Part shown: in pieces, positions 35,526 to 49,000 of the stretch
Position numbering within the stretch: position 1 is the stretch's first letter
Layout: every line of letters starts with the position of its first letter
From: Antedon mediterranea
Taxonomy: Eukaryota; Echinodermata; Crinoidea; Comatulida; Antedonidae
NCBI RefSeq assembly: GCF_964355755.1
Contig: NC_092678.1
Coordinates: forward strand, 5,304,922 to 5,368,921
Direction of reading: 5' to 3'
DNA: 64,000 bases
Position numbers and translations under genes: made by a program
Notes under the pieces: model-generated
Databases searched by the model: none
What the model saw: the letters and a program-made list of their open reading frames with translations, nothing else
What the model was told of the DNA's origin: nothing

Positions 35526-36721
35526 TTTAAGAGAAGTAAATAAGTAAGTAAATATTATACACAAACGACTTCTTTTTACTATTTACAGGAGGAGGAGGAC
35601 GAGAATAATAATAAAAGTCCGGTGTTAGCGCTATTGTATCTACGACTGAATTTGTATGTATTTCACTCGACGTTTAAATCCCATTATTGTAATATGTCAC
35701 GTGATCAGGTATCCTGCTAATCTAGAGCGTGGATTGGTGGATATCCCGGAAGTTTCAGCAATGACCGTAAAATTACGAACGCTTTTCTTAACAATCTTTA
35801 TTAAACAATCTTTATTAAATAAAATAGCCACGTGATTAAAAGTTACGCTTTCTTATCACGTTACGTCATTGATGATCACGTGTGGCAAACATTTTGCTGT
35901 AGGAGTGTTGGAGATTACATGTTCTATTTTTACTGACCTTTAGGCCTATATAATACCTACTTTTAGTTAATGTATTTACAGTGTGGCCCACACAAAAGAA
36001 ACCTTGTTGTAAATAATATTGACAGTTAAAGACGCTAGGGGTAATCCTAAATAGAAAATCTTAACATTGGCATTTGTTTACTCGCATTTTCAAAATGTTG
36101 AAACCTCACCTTCAAATAAGCGAACACTATTGACTTTGATGACCTTACGTGGCAAAACGCCGATATTGTTTGAATAATATTTTTAATTTTGTATATTTAT
36201 TGTCTTAACGATACTTCCCTTATCTACACGCGAGCGTACGGAGTTGGCCGATGAATCTTTACGTTTGGTTCCCACTAGGACGCAGCGTAAGGACGTAAAA
36301 CGTAAAGGTATATTTTCTGCTCAGTTTTGATATAGAATGTGAAATTGATATTACGTTGTGTCGTTACGTTACATTGCGGCAAGACTTTTTTTTCCAGTGT
36401 GAACGAAGCTTTATTTACAGTCAAACAAATGCATAATTACTTAATCGACACAAAAATAGTAAAGCAGATGAAAAGAGTGAATTTCCGCGTGCTCTTTTGG
36501 AACAGTAACGTGTCGTTTCGCGACACTTTTTTTTCCTCTTCGGAAATTAAACCCCTCATTCTCGGTTCCATCATTGGAGGCTTATTCAACACTATTTTAC
36601 GTATTACACGCTCCAACGAACGCAATCCGGTAATTATCTTCCCTATACAGATGTTGAGTTCGAAAATAAGACAATCATGAATGATAATATGCACAACCTG
36701 AATAGATACAATCGCTTCTTA

Positions 36722-36900
36722 AGCTTGGTTCCCACTAGAACGTAACGCAAGGACGTAAACGCAACGCAAGCGTTTTAACCAATGACAAGCGAAATTATAG
36801 ACAGTTAGCAATCACAAGCGAATAAGCCATCGCTTGTGATTGGTCAATTCACTTGCGTTGCGTTACGTCCTTGCGTTGTGTCGCTAGTGGGAACCACGCT
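36722..36900. mobile_element. MITE, family 3, TTA target duplication
   Basis: 179 bp, ends AGCTTGGTTCCCACTAG and CTAGTGGGAACCACGCT, flanked by TTA on both sides (36719-36721, 36901-36903). The interior is a near palindrome centred on AATCACAAGCGAATAAGCCATCGCTTGTGATT, with inverted CCAAT boxes. Best-preserved member of the family here. Confidence 0.88.
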
Positions 36901-37449
36901 TTATGCGTTGGTGTTTATAATAAACCAAAAACTAAATATAGACCGTTCTAGATTTTAGCCCTATATTCAGAGAAATATTTCAACAAAATGAAAATGTTAA
37001 TACTGACATTTATGAAACAAAACAATGCATTCTTCTTTAACGTACAAACCTTGTGGTCGGCGTCACTTCCTGTTATCTACAAGGAAATTACGAAAAATAT
37101 CTACACCCCATTATTTTAAATTTAATAACTAAAATGAAAACTATGACATAACACGCTGGCAACTATAATACATTACAAAAGTAGTAGAGTTCATTGACCG
37201 TAAATTAATTAAAATAGAATCAATTAATATTTCTTGATCAATTTTTATTACATAATACTGTATAATTTAGTAATAATTCATATAGTTTTATTACTCGTGG
37301 CTATGGTAACATTTAAATTTTCCATGTATTAAATTTCCGAAAATTTATTTTAATAAAGTCATAACTGCCAAATAATTGATTTTTGCATTGTTTATTTTTA
37401 AATAAAAACATTGACAAACAATCTTTGTAAGGAAGCGTTTCAATGCATT

Positions 37450-37595
37450 AATTAGGCTAGGATATGCAACGCGAGGCGGGGCGTACGCGCAACGCAAGCG
37501 AATTAACCAATGACAAGCGACAGTTGTGATAATCCCTCGCTTGTGATTGGTCAATTACTTGCGTTGCGGCGTTTTAGTGGGAACCAAGTTTGATA
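37450..37595. mobile_element. Diverged family 3 MITE
   Basis: Shares AACGCAAGCGAATTAACCAA, TGACAAGCGACAG, CTCGCTTGTGATTGGTCAAT, TACTTGCGTTGCGGCG and the end TTTTAGTGGGAACCAAG. The left end is eroded. Other partial copies: 33010-33060, 33510-33590, 36260-36305, 37985-38065, 38350-38400, 39525-39660. Confidence 0.7.
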
Positions 37596-40500
37596 GCAGA
37601 ATAAGACCATCCCTTTTTCTGTTTCGGGTTATAATTTTGAGCAAAATAATCCAGATTACTCAAGTTTGGTAAGAAATGAAGGAAAACATCTGATAAGAGT
37701 TGACGTCATTTGTAACTATGTTATTTTATGTGCAAACAACATTCCAGTAATAATTAATAATAATAAAAAAAACACGCCGAAATTAAATTCTCAATTTCAT
37801 TATTATGTATTAATAATTCTCAGAGAATTGTGATATAAAGCGGTTAGTAAACAATAATGATTGATTTTATAAAATGAACGAGTACGGCAACTACAACACG
37901 TAGGTGGAATGCGATGAGACGGACGGGCGGGCGGCAGGAACTGGTTGACGTCATACGCAACTGAATAATTATTATTAAAGAATCTAGGTTCCCGCGACGA
38001 GGTATGCGCAACGCAAGTACGTTGACCAATCACACAGTTACATAACGGTGCGGTTACGTCTATTACACCTCAATGTCCTACATGATGTAGGCACATGTTT
38101 TTGCGCCAAACTACTCGATAGGTGGTACGTCCGTAGTATTGTGGCGCGTCGTGAAAAGGAAAACAGACAGATAATCGTAATACTTCGGGTACGACTCATG
38201 TTACACAATTCCGGATCAACTCCGCATTTTTGCTGGCGGTGTAAAAGGGGTTTAAGTTGCTAATTAGCTGATCATATGGACTCATCTTCCTTTATCAATT
38301 CAAGTCATACGCCGTCATAGAATTAATCAATGGTATTATATAATCAGTCGATTATTGTGATTGGTCAAATTAGTTGCGTTACGTGTACGTCATTGCGTCC
38401 AAGCTAAAATAATTATTTAAACTTACTTACTTGTTTCTTAATAACATCCACTTGAAAATAATAATTGGCCAAACCATTATCATAATACTTTCTTTGCGTC
38501 CATTCAAAAATTCACTTTCCGTTTTTAACATCGTTGACTGCTGCGAAACTAAAACAAAACTATAATCAATATGGTAAGAGTTTTAAAAATGATTACGTCA
38601 TACAGGCAAGATGACGTCCTAAATGTTATTACGTCATACACTCAGTAGGCCTACCTAAAATGCTTATAAAGGTAATTTGATATGTTAAATATTCTAATAA
38701 TAATTGTGTAATGTGTTATTATGATGAAATGTTTTAAAATAAACATGGTCATCTTTTAAATTATCGATGAGGTTAAAAGGTCAAACGTCAGTGACAGATG
38801 ACGTCACAAGGAAAATAATCGTTGAAAAACAACATTGTTTACTCACTTGTTTACGTAACTCCGGATATAACATAGTTGACTTATATTAATGTGATTTGCA
38901 CTCTTCCACTTCTACGTTTAGAGAAATACAGCTCATTGAGCTATGACGCGCTCACGACGCTAAAAAAACGTTCATTATTGCACGCGGGCGTTTATGCTCT
39001 TCATAAAGTAGCATTTCAATAAAGATATTTTTCAGTAAAATATCTTTATGATGGATAACATATTATTATATAATTTATGGTTTTTCCATAGTATTATTAT
39101 TATAAGAACTAGCTATGATTGTGACGTGGCGTTTAGAGTCTAGCTGGATAATGTCTATGGGATTAACTGGATTCCCAAGAGTATTCTGGTCGCTATAGAA
39201 GGTAATTACTGAGGTAATTGATTCAGAAATGGATATCGCCACAATTTGTTTGAAAAATATGAATAAAACATGAATATTTTAATTTACGTTACAGTAGACT
39301 TATGTTAATTATATTTTAATTAAATTGATTGAAAAGTTTTTCTTTTGAAATATAAATATTCTATTCATTAAAGTTAATCATACTACTACTCTTATGAAAA
39401 TGTAATCAATTTGGATTGCATCAGTAGGTATACTAGTTTTCTCGGGTGATAGTTATTTTTTTTTAGGTTTATCAAGAACAGTTGACAAAAGCTAATGTAA
39501 ATGCATTACGTCATCCCTAAAACATTGCTTGGTTCCCAGGAGACGGACGTAGGCCCTAAACGCAAATTGACCAATCACGGCACGATGACAGATGATCCAT
39601 CGCGTCGTGATTGGTCAAATTTCTTGGAGTGCGCTTACGTACATACGTACTGTATTGGGAAGCTTAAAACTGGCATTGGCAATAATATTCAATGTCATGA
39701 CACGTCACATATCACCCCACTTGCCAAGTCCACCCACAAAGCCACCCACACTTTTAATAACCTCCACGTCTCACAGTGGCGAAACATTTGTTTCATCGAT
39801 ATTTGAACGCGAGACTCAAATTTTGCGTCTCTTCCGACTGGCATGTAACGAATATAGAAAACAATCTGTATAATGCTATTCTCGTTCGTTTTATGAGGAA
39901 CATTTTTTTGTCATTACTTTACGACGCCCAGCTGCAGTTTGATTGTAGGACCAAATTACACCGTCGTCCGATACATTGTAAAACAATACTGCTAGTAGCG
40001 CAGACTTCGCACATCATTTTTACTGCTGTTAATTTGGGAATTGAAAAACTCATGATGATAAATGTATGCAAGTTATTCTTCTTCATTTCTATCAATTCCG
40101 ATTCTAAAATAATATTTGTCTGATGTCGATGGTTTGTTTAATGATTTTATAGGTCAATGTTACCTGTTAATACTTTTGTCTTATTCATGTTTTCATGAAC
40201 TTTATTTTTATAGTATCTTTAGTCCGCTCTTTTATTTATTTTTCAATCAATCAGCCAACTGTTTTAAAAAATACCAAGTTTATGCGCGCGTTCAACAAAC
40301 GCAGACATTTTTGTTCGCAGAGTTTTGTTGCCACTGGCAATGGCGCTATAAAAATGAGAAACGAAAGATACTTGTTATGAAATGACGCTCGTATTAATAT
40401 TATGTTACCATTTTAAAGAAAAGTGATATCAACTTATTTATATCGTGATACAACTAATTCATTTTACAAAATGCATTAAATTCATAAACTGCAGTATCCG

Positions 40501-42984
40501 ATAAAGCTTTCTTTCGCGTTGCCACGAAATTTAATACATATATAACTTCTACGATAAATTATCAAAATTATATTTTCAGAGAACATAAGACGAGTGATAT
40601 GGTGAGCATTTTCAATTTACCTGACACATTATTGTTGTGATTCACTAATTTTGGTGCATTATTGTTTGTGTGCGCATAATTGGGCGTTAAACCATTTTGC
40701 GTGAGCTAGTAGAAAAGAATAAGAATTGAAAAAATGTATTTTCTTCCTATATAAAACAATGAGTAAAACATGTCATCCTGAAAACACAAAATTAGACCTG
40801 CGCGCGCGGGGGGCGCGCGCTCAAACGTTGATGAAACTGGTACGAATGCTCTACGACGCGGGCGTAAAAATTGTGACGATAATATGTCATAGTTGTGTAT
40901 CTCAAAGGGGGGCGTACATCTGACATAGAATTCAATATTTCATAATGGTTTCTTTTCTTGCGTCGTATACCCTTTGCCATTGGCTTTATACAGGTGTTCA
41001 AGTTCGTGCTAAAACGCCCTTAGACAGCGTACAACTAGACCATCACTATCTGTATATGGACATAACATACGTTGTACTTGCGCCTAAAGGAAGATTTATT
41101 GCAAGTTTGCACATTGTCTGGTTCGTTAGCCTGATAAAGAACAATGCCACCAACTAAGCTGTTAAATCAATTCTTAATTTGATGAAGATGTAGCAGCATA
41201 CTTAGGAAATTAAAGTTGTACAAATCTTGATTGTGTTTAAATATTGACAATATTCTTCCGCATGTCGAGTTTAAAATACCGTCACTATAAAACTGCACAA
41301 TTTATGTTGCTATTTTTTTCTAAGGTTTTTCATATTGTGCGAAAGCAAGAAGTAAGACATTCAAGCACTGTAATGTAGTAAAGGCGAGTTTAGGAGGCGT
41401 AAAATAAATAATTTCTTAAGTCCCATTACAATCCATAACCAAGATGATGATAAAAAAATAAATCGACGACTAAAAAAGATACTTGATATGGGCATTACAC
41501 AAAATAATATGGTTAACACTACGAAACCATTAACTCGGTATACAGTAGACCAGGGAAGACTTACGTTTACTTGTCTGCTGTATATATATAAAAAAAACTG
41601 TACACACATACGTTTATCACTAATTTCACACCTTAACTCTTGGCGATGAAAAAAGGGGGTTTGAAGGGAAGACAGAAAAATGCATTAAGGGAGTTTGATG
41701 GAAACAGAAACTGCATCAAGGAAGTTTGAGGGAGACAGAACAATGAACCATGGGAGTTTGATAGGGAGTGTATTGAAGAGAGATGTGGGTAGATGAAATC
41801 AAACATTACCCTACCAAGCATCATAAGATTTTAACTTAAAAACCGTTTTGTATTTTATTACTAATATTGAAAATAGATAACTGTATCAAAAGCAAGCAAG
41901 ATTAGAAGTATGATTATGTACATTTTACGACATAACGTACTACACTAATGGACGTTTGTTAATCTCTATTTTCAATTAACGTATATTTTCAATTTTGATA
42001 ATTGTTCAACTGCTTTCGCTTATATACTATTTTAATTTTTTTTTTACTTTCGAAAATTTAAATTGATTAGATGGTTGGAGTATATTTAGTGCTGAATGCC
42101 TTTACAAATGTTTTATTTCAACTAAAATAAACACAAGTAGTAACATTAATTTAAAGTACAGTAGTATAACATACATACAGTACTTCTAAAATGATTTAAT
42201 AATACATTTTGTATTGTTTGTAGTACTATAGTTCATGAATAAAACATTAGTACATGTAAATTCGATTTTAAAAGACGAATTATGCAATCAATTTAACATT
42301 CGACGCCAGAGTTACTATCTTTTTCTCCAGTTTTAATGGAAGGGTCACCAGCGATCAAAACGCGACACCGAGTCGATCCGAAACAATTAAGTGTACTACA
42401 AAATACAGAAGTGCGCATGCGTACATATTCGCTATGCGTTGCCAGGGGCGAATATAAATTAAAATTCAAACTAGAACACTGAGCTTTGTAGGATAGGTTT
42501 GAACCGAAATCTATCATATCAAAGTAAGACTGATATTCGTCAGGAAAACGAACAGTTTACGCATGCGTAGCAGGAATAGCTGAACGCATGCGTATAAGTT
42601 AATTTGTCTCGATGTGTCACTGTCATTTAAAGCGTCGTAGTGCAGGAGAAAATCATTTAAATATCAATGCTCATACTTGCCGTTGGCCACAATTATTTTA
42701 GCGAGTGTTTGAGAGCCAAATATAATAAGAATAGTAATAATGATCATCACCTTCGCGATTATTTAAAGTACGTGTTTGACAGGCTATTGATACGTACATT
42801 TCAATCATTCCATTCACGGAGAATCAAAAAACAATGTACAAGATACTTTACGGGTTTATCATTCACAACATGACATACAATTTTACAAATTACTGTGTAT
42901 ATTTTCACAGGTGAGTGACACGCATGGCAAATTAGAGAACTTGATAAAATGAATGGATTGTAAATAATTTGATGAGAAAGCAAG

Positions 42985-43044
42985 TGTCATGCACTGACGA
43001 CAAGATCTAATAAGATCGAAACAGTACTGTCTGCAGATTGGATA
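42985..43044 (+). ncRNA. Hammerhead-like motif with GTC cleavage triplet
   Basis: CTGACGA at 42994-43000, then three extra bases CAA, a 5-bp stem GATCT/AGATC with loop AATA (43004-43017), GAAA at 43018-43021, and stem III ACA/TGT around GTAC. C43031 gives a GTC site, followed by TGCA (43032-43035) pairing with TGCA (42990-42993) as stem I. All core boxes and stems I and III are intact. The CAA bulge at the base of stem II departs from the consensus and may impair activity. Confidence 0.45.
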
Positions 43045-43124
43045 TATATATATATTACAGTATTATTTTTTCACGTTGCACTACGCGCTTTTAGAGTAGT
43101 TGAAATTGGGACCTTCTGAAACAA

Positions 43125-43245
43125 GTTGTTGAATGTATCACTTAATAACCAATCATAAGCGATGGACAATTCGAATTGTCACTTATGATTGGTCAATTTA
43201 CTTGCGTTGCGCGTACTATATTGCGCTGCGTACTAGTGGTGTCAC
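43125..43245. mobile_element. Diverged family 3 MITE
   Basis: Near-palindromic AACCAATCATAAGCGATGG / CACTTATGATTGGTCAATTT flanked by TTGCGTTGCGCGTACTA and CTAGTGGTGTCACG. Same interior design as 36722-36900. Confidence 0.65.
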
Positions 43246-45605
43246 GATAATGAGATCACTTTCATAAATTACTAATGTATCGATAGTTGTTTTTTGTATT
43301 GATATACACGTTAATTTGTACATTCTATCGCGCGTATCATACTTGGGGTCGGGGAGGGGAGGGGTTATCAGAGACGAGACATCAATAGAAATATTCTCGT
43401 ATTACACCTTCAGGATACAGGGCAGCTTAAACACATCAGGGCATTAGGAAGGTAAAATCCACCTGCGAAATGAGCAAGTTGCAATTAATCAACACAGCCT
43501 AGACGAAGCAACATCTCTCTCTGTATGTCACAATTTATAATAAACAAGACATACAACTGTCGATAATTTTCTAGTGTTGCCATCCGCTTTTATTTCCGAT
43601 AATTGTCACTTTAAAGTTATTAGGATTGTCGTTCTAATTATTAGAGTAAAGATGAAATAAATCTGCGAAAGTTAGGAAAATCGCTAAACTCAAAGCTTGA
43701 ATATCTGTTGCGTAATACATCCGGGACACGCTCTGGTGACGACGCATGGTGCAGGCTGGCGTATTTTTTAATATAATAATATATTGTATTTAGAAACAAT
43801 TATGGCACAGACTCCCCCACTACAGATGGTATGACAGAAAGGTAATTTCTAGATTGATGGAAACTAAAAGGGTACAAAAGGACGGACAAACGGAACGTGT
43901 GTGGCGGCAGAGTGATTTTAACACATCATGTGGTCATGTATGTGGCACGTGAAAATAATGTTACGATGCACCCATGACTAACATCCACTGTGATAATGAA
44001 GCATTTGACCAACATCTGAATGTCTTCTTATAATATACAAGACAACTACAAATGTCCCTGTGTCATGTAATTTATACTGTCTGGCATCTACTAATCATGA
44101 CCTAATAAATGTATTCATTAATAAACCTTTATCTCACAATCATTAAAAACGTTCTTGCAATTGTGTCGGGTGCAACTCTTTGTCTGTCTTAGACCAAATG
44201 AATTTATATTACTTGCGTTTCTCTTGTATACGGTTATTGAAATTGATTTTGACCAATGAGCAATCGTGTTGAAGACGCGCCACGCGCGAATAAACTGCTA
44301 TTGCGTCTAACATTCTGCGCATGCTTAAGTGTTTTTTGGGGTACGCAGTGACTTTTTGACTCGCGATAACTGCGCACCAGTCGAGTGGCGTGATAACGAG
44401 CGGACGCTATATAAATATAATACGAGACGAGCATACCAGAAAATGATTTTTAAAAATTGTTTGACAGACTTTTGCGAATGATTTCTGAATGACCAGAAAT
44501 CAAACAATTAATGCACTCGAAGCATGCATCCAGTATGCTGTTAATATACCTAATAAGATACAGTATGCTTATACCTGAGTTTATACTAAGATTATAGAAC
44601 GAATTAAAATGGCGATTACAATGTATTATCATAAAGCTAAAATAATGTTATGCATTCTTTGTGGCAAATAACACAGAGTAGATTATACAGAGTTATGTTA
44701 GACAATGTACATACGTGTGCTTTTATTATTTTTAATGAATACACTGTATGTGTACAAAAGGCGTCTTATACGTTATCTTATTGAATCGCACGATGGGTTG
44801 CATTACAATGCGCTTGCATGCACCAGTATTTAGGAGATGCAACTGCGTATATTAAACCCTGTTTATTTCGAAATGAAGAGGCGAATTACGGAAACAATGA
44901 ACACGTTACTACGAAAACACTTTCTGACGAAAAAAAAAGGAATTAAAAATCAACCAGATAATTAAGCCACAGACAACATCTTTCCGATCAAGTTATCATT
45001 TAAAATATTAATTCCTTATCGCAGTCACGTAATCAATATATCAACATAACACACCCCATCCGCATGAGGGCAGTCTGCGTCAAACTGCTATCATCATATC
45101 AGGGAAGATTCTCTCTCTTTCCTGATCATACATCATACTTACACGAAGTAAAACATTACTCTATCAAAATAAGTACTCCATTAAATATAAGGACTCATTT
45201 TTTTTTCAAAACTCAATAGACATCTTGATTAGTTAGCTGTAGAACATTTTAATAGAACATACATTATATCAGATCGATCGCTAGCCGAAATATTTATCTA
45301 TCGAGGGGAAAAAACACACATAAGAAACATGTATAATATGCTCATAAAGTAAATATGTTTCTGTTGAAACTACCATTATTTAAGTGTCGCTTTGGTGTTG
45401 GATATTGTCACATCATCTTGATGATAAAAAAAAGCATACAATTCATAATAAATGTGTCAAATAAGCAAGTGATGTTTTAAATTTCTTGTTGGCGGCAATC
45501 GCTAGTATTCACTGTTGAACTCATGAAAAACATGTCATGATAATTTACGCATCATTTCACTTGTTTTCAATATTTTCCAAATTGCTTGTAAAAAACTGTG
45601 TAGTT

Positions 45606-45687
45606 TCACTCGGGCCTGGTTTCACTCAGACCTAGGTCCACTCAGGCTTAGGTCTACTCAGGCCTAAGTTCACTCAGGCCTGGGTCG
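45606..45687. repeat. 17-bp tandem repeat, about five units
   Basis: Units of the form TCACTCAGGCCTAGGTC repeat with small changes between 45606 and 45687. No associated gene. Confidence 0.85.
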
Positions 45688-46027
45688 ACAGAATAAAGAA
45701 ATATAACTGTACTGCAAGCAACCAGTTATAATACTGACGAACATTTCTCAAAAATAATATGCAGCAGTCTCTTCTGATGTTTGGTATAAAACTATAAACT
45801 TATGATAAATATTGGTAAATACTGTTTTTGGGGGAAAAAATCTTCAATGAAACATTCTTCAAATTATTTGAAAAGTTGTCGTTGATACTTAATCATATCA
45901 ATAATAATCAATCATAATCAATATCAGCAACCTAGAAAGAAAGGACAAAACATGCTCTGATAATCTAGCAAGCACACTAGATGTTGAGCTCTTACATTGA
46001 TGACGTTTGATAGCTGAGTCATCATCT

Positions 46028-49000
46028 TCAAATATACTTGTCTTTAACATATCCTTCTTGTAGAGGGTAACTTTGCAGCAACTCATCCTCTACGTTTTCA
46101 AGCGCCCATTTGTGATTAGCAATTTCAAGCGCCTCCCATTCAGCCTAGAAAATGTATAGATAAATATCCTAAATACATTTTACGTTTGCTGCAATTCTGC
46201 AATACTAGAACAGGGATGTCACCAGCATTTTGGAGTGCCAGTCGGCAAACTTCCACGGGGGTATACCCCGGGGGTGGCCGTTATTTTAGCGAAAACAACA
46301 AGAATTAAGAAAATAAATAACAACAAATCGTGTCAGGTCTTGGCCTAACCTTGTACCCCCGGGGAGTCGCCGTTATTATTCGCGAAAACAAAAAAACGAT
46401 TACGAAATAAATAGCAACAGATCGCGTCAGGCCTAGCCTTAATGTGGACACTACTTTACTACCACTAGGCCTAGCCAAGGCTTAGATAGATGCCCCAAAA
46501 TCTGAATGCCACAAAAACAGGCGCTTCCTTATTGAGGCCTAACCCCTAATCAAATACTGTAGATAAATTATTAACCTAGACCACGTATGAATTATGACGT
46601 CGTTTGATGCTGTCTGAATTGGCCTTTAATGTGTTTCTCCTTACCTTGAATGCCTTGCCCATGTCAGGGCCTGGACCCATTCCCATCGGTGACTGCATTT
46701 GTTGTTGCATCATACGGGCTTGATCGGCAGCTGCAAGAAAGATTTAATTAATCACTGTGGGCGATAATAACCACTGATGTATTTCACTATAGGCAAGTAT
46801 TTAAAAATTGGGTTTTATGTGAATTACAAAATGCTTTTTAATTGTTTAAATAATTGTAGTTTTAACTTACCATTATTTTCTCCAAGTACTAATGAATACA
46901 CTGATCTTAGGCCGAAGACATTGAGAAAATACCAGCTAGCCGAGCTGACCCAAGATGCATCTAGAGACGCAAGTTCAACACCTCGTTGCAACATTGGTTT
47001 AAATCGTAGAGTAAGCGGAAACGGTACTTTTGCTGTAATAAACAGACAAAGGAAACGAATAACGATTGTTGCTCATGGCACATACTAGATTGTTCCATTT
47101 TTAGTTAAAGGCAAAATGGAACTTTTAAGTTTATTGACGAGTGTCCGACTTTAATGTTGTTTGTATTAGAAGAAGAAAATAAAGAACAATTGTTGCTCAT
47201 GTCAATCAAAAAAAAGAACAAAATAATTGGTTGTTCTATATTTATTTAAAGGAAATAACAATGGAACTTATCAGTGTTCAACTTTAATGTAGTTTGTAAT
47301 GTCGTTAGGTGGTTTCCCGATTAATTGTACGATCAAAACGGTACTCGAGGAACATGATTTATGAAGGTCATCACCGCAATAAACTTTACTTCACCAAGTG
47401 TTTCGTAACCATACAAACCTTTAAACAATATTCTATCACTGATAAATTATAAAACATTTTTATACTGAAAATTATAAGGTTTTCGTACTGATGACAAAGC
47501 CAGAGAATGCCCAGTTGATCCAGCCTCCAATAACAATCATCGGCAGAATGTTGGTAAGGTTACCTTTCATCATGTCAGTCATCATACTAGGATCTGAAAC
47601 AAAAAGGATGCAATATTAAAACAAAAATATATATATTTGTAAAATTTTATATTTACTTTACATTCAATATATTTATTAATATTTTTTTAAAATTTATTTA
47701 TTTTTGAAATAAGGATGTAAGCTGGTATAGAAAAAAAATTAAAATCAGATGGATCAATGAACCAAGTTAGTTATTGGACAATAACATTTAGAGGTTGAAA
47801 TGATATTTGTATATGATGTTCAGGTCTTGTGGTCCTTTAATTCAATTTAGTAACATTTCTTCAATAATGGAAGAACAAATAATACAAGAATATTAATAAA
47901 CAATTAAATAACAGTAATACAATACAAAAACAAGAAAAGGTAAATTAGACAAAGGAATGCCATCATTTGAAAAAGTTTCAATCAAGCAAAAAAAAGGGAT
48001 TAACGCATTTGTTTCATAGCCAGAGGCAGAACTTGACAGGGTAGTGCCCCCACAATGTAGCCAAATATACACAGACACAGGAAAAGTCCCTGTGATATTT
48101 GTGCAGCTTTCAGCTTACCTGTCATTGGGTTTTTCATCGCTGCACCTTCTCTCTTTTCAACCTTAAAGAATCCTTTTTCAGAATCATTGAAATAATACTT
48201 CCTGATTGTGAATGACTAAAACAGACAAAAACAATTATTTTATTTATTTTTATATAATTTATAATATATTCATATGTTATCTTACTATACTAGACTACAG
48301 TAATATGAGAAAAGTGGAAATGATAATTTTCAATTTCAAAGTTTTCCAAATCAAATGAGGCACATTTTCTTCAACAATGATTTGCAAAGAAACAATTTAA
48401 TCTTAAAATCACATGGTTTTTGTTATATTTCACCCTAAATCAGTAACAACATTTTAAAATGTAAAAGGAAATAATTTAATACAAAAATATTACATGTTTT
48501 GGAATAAATCGTCCATTTTCTCGAAGACATCGACTTCTTATAAGAGCTTGTCTGTTAAATAACAATAAAAAAGAAATATACTATTTTAATAATATTATTA
48601 CCAGTACCGTATATATCAAAAAGAAAATAGGCCATACTTATTTTTATTTTAAAATTTTTCTAGGCCCTAGGCCTAGCCTAGCTAGGAGGCTACCTCTACG
48701 GTACTAGCCGATCCCTCTAGCCTAGGCCTAAATTAACTAATTAGACCTAGCTAGGCTTGTTTGTTTCTTTATTTCCATTCACAACAAAATAAAACCATTA
48801 ACATACATAAATATTCATTACAAAAATGAAAGAATGGAAAGGGGGAATCTCTGAAGCACAGCTTATAAGTAGAAACCCCCTGTTACAAAACAGTTTATAA
48901 ATAGTAATATGAAAAAAAGGCACAACGGCATAGGCAAACAAAATGTAACTTTTAAGAAAGTTTCTTGTTTTTTTCTTTATCTTAAAAAGAGAAAAAGATT

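Larger units (their letters stand above)
35530..46027. other. Intergenic region rich in MITEs, no gene recognised
   Basis: About 10.5 kb between the peptide-precursor start and the EMC3 stop codon. It holds several family 3 MITE copies, a hammerhead-like motif and a 17-bp tandem repeat. Open frames at 36339-36680 (113 codons), 39501-40123 and 40116-40385 have no recognised domain. The first begins beside a MITE half-site and the second includes MITE sequence. Confidence 0.55.

Noticed and set aside
36339-36680. 113-codon plus-strand frame
   Set aside because: No recognised domain; it starts beside a family 3 MITE half-site, and the opposite strand is also open (85 codons). Kept as unexplained rather than called a gene.
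39501-40123. Overlapping 93-115 codon plus-strand frames
   Set aside because: The first includes MITE sequence (GATTGGTCAAATT block). No splice sites link the frames and no protein similarity is recognised.
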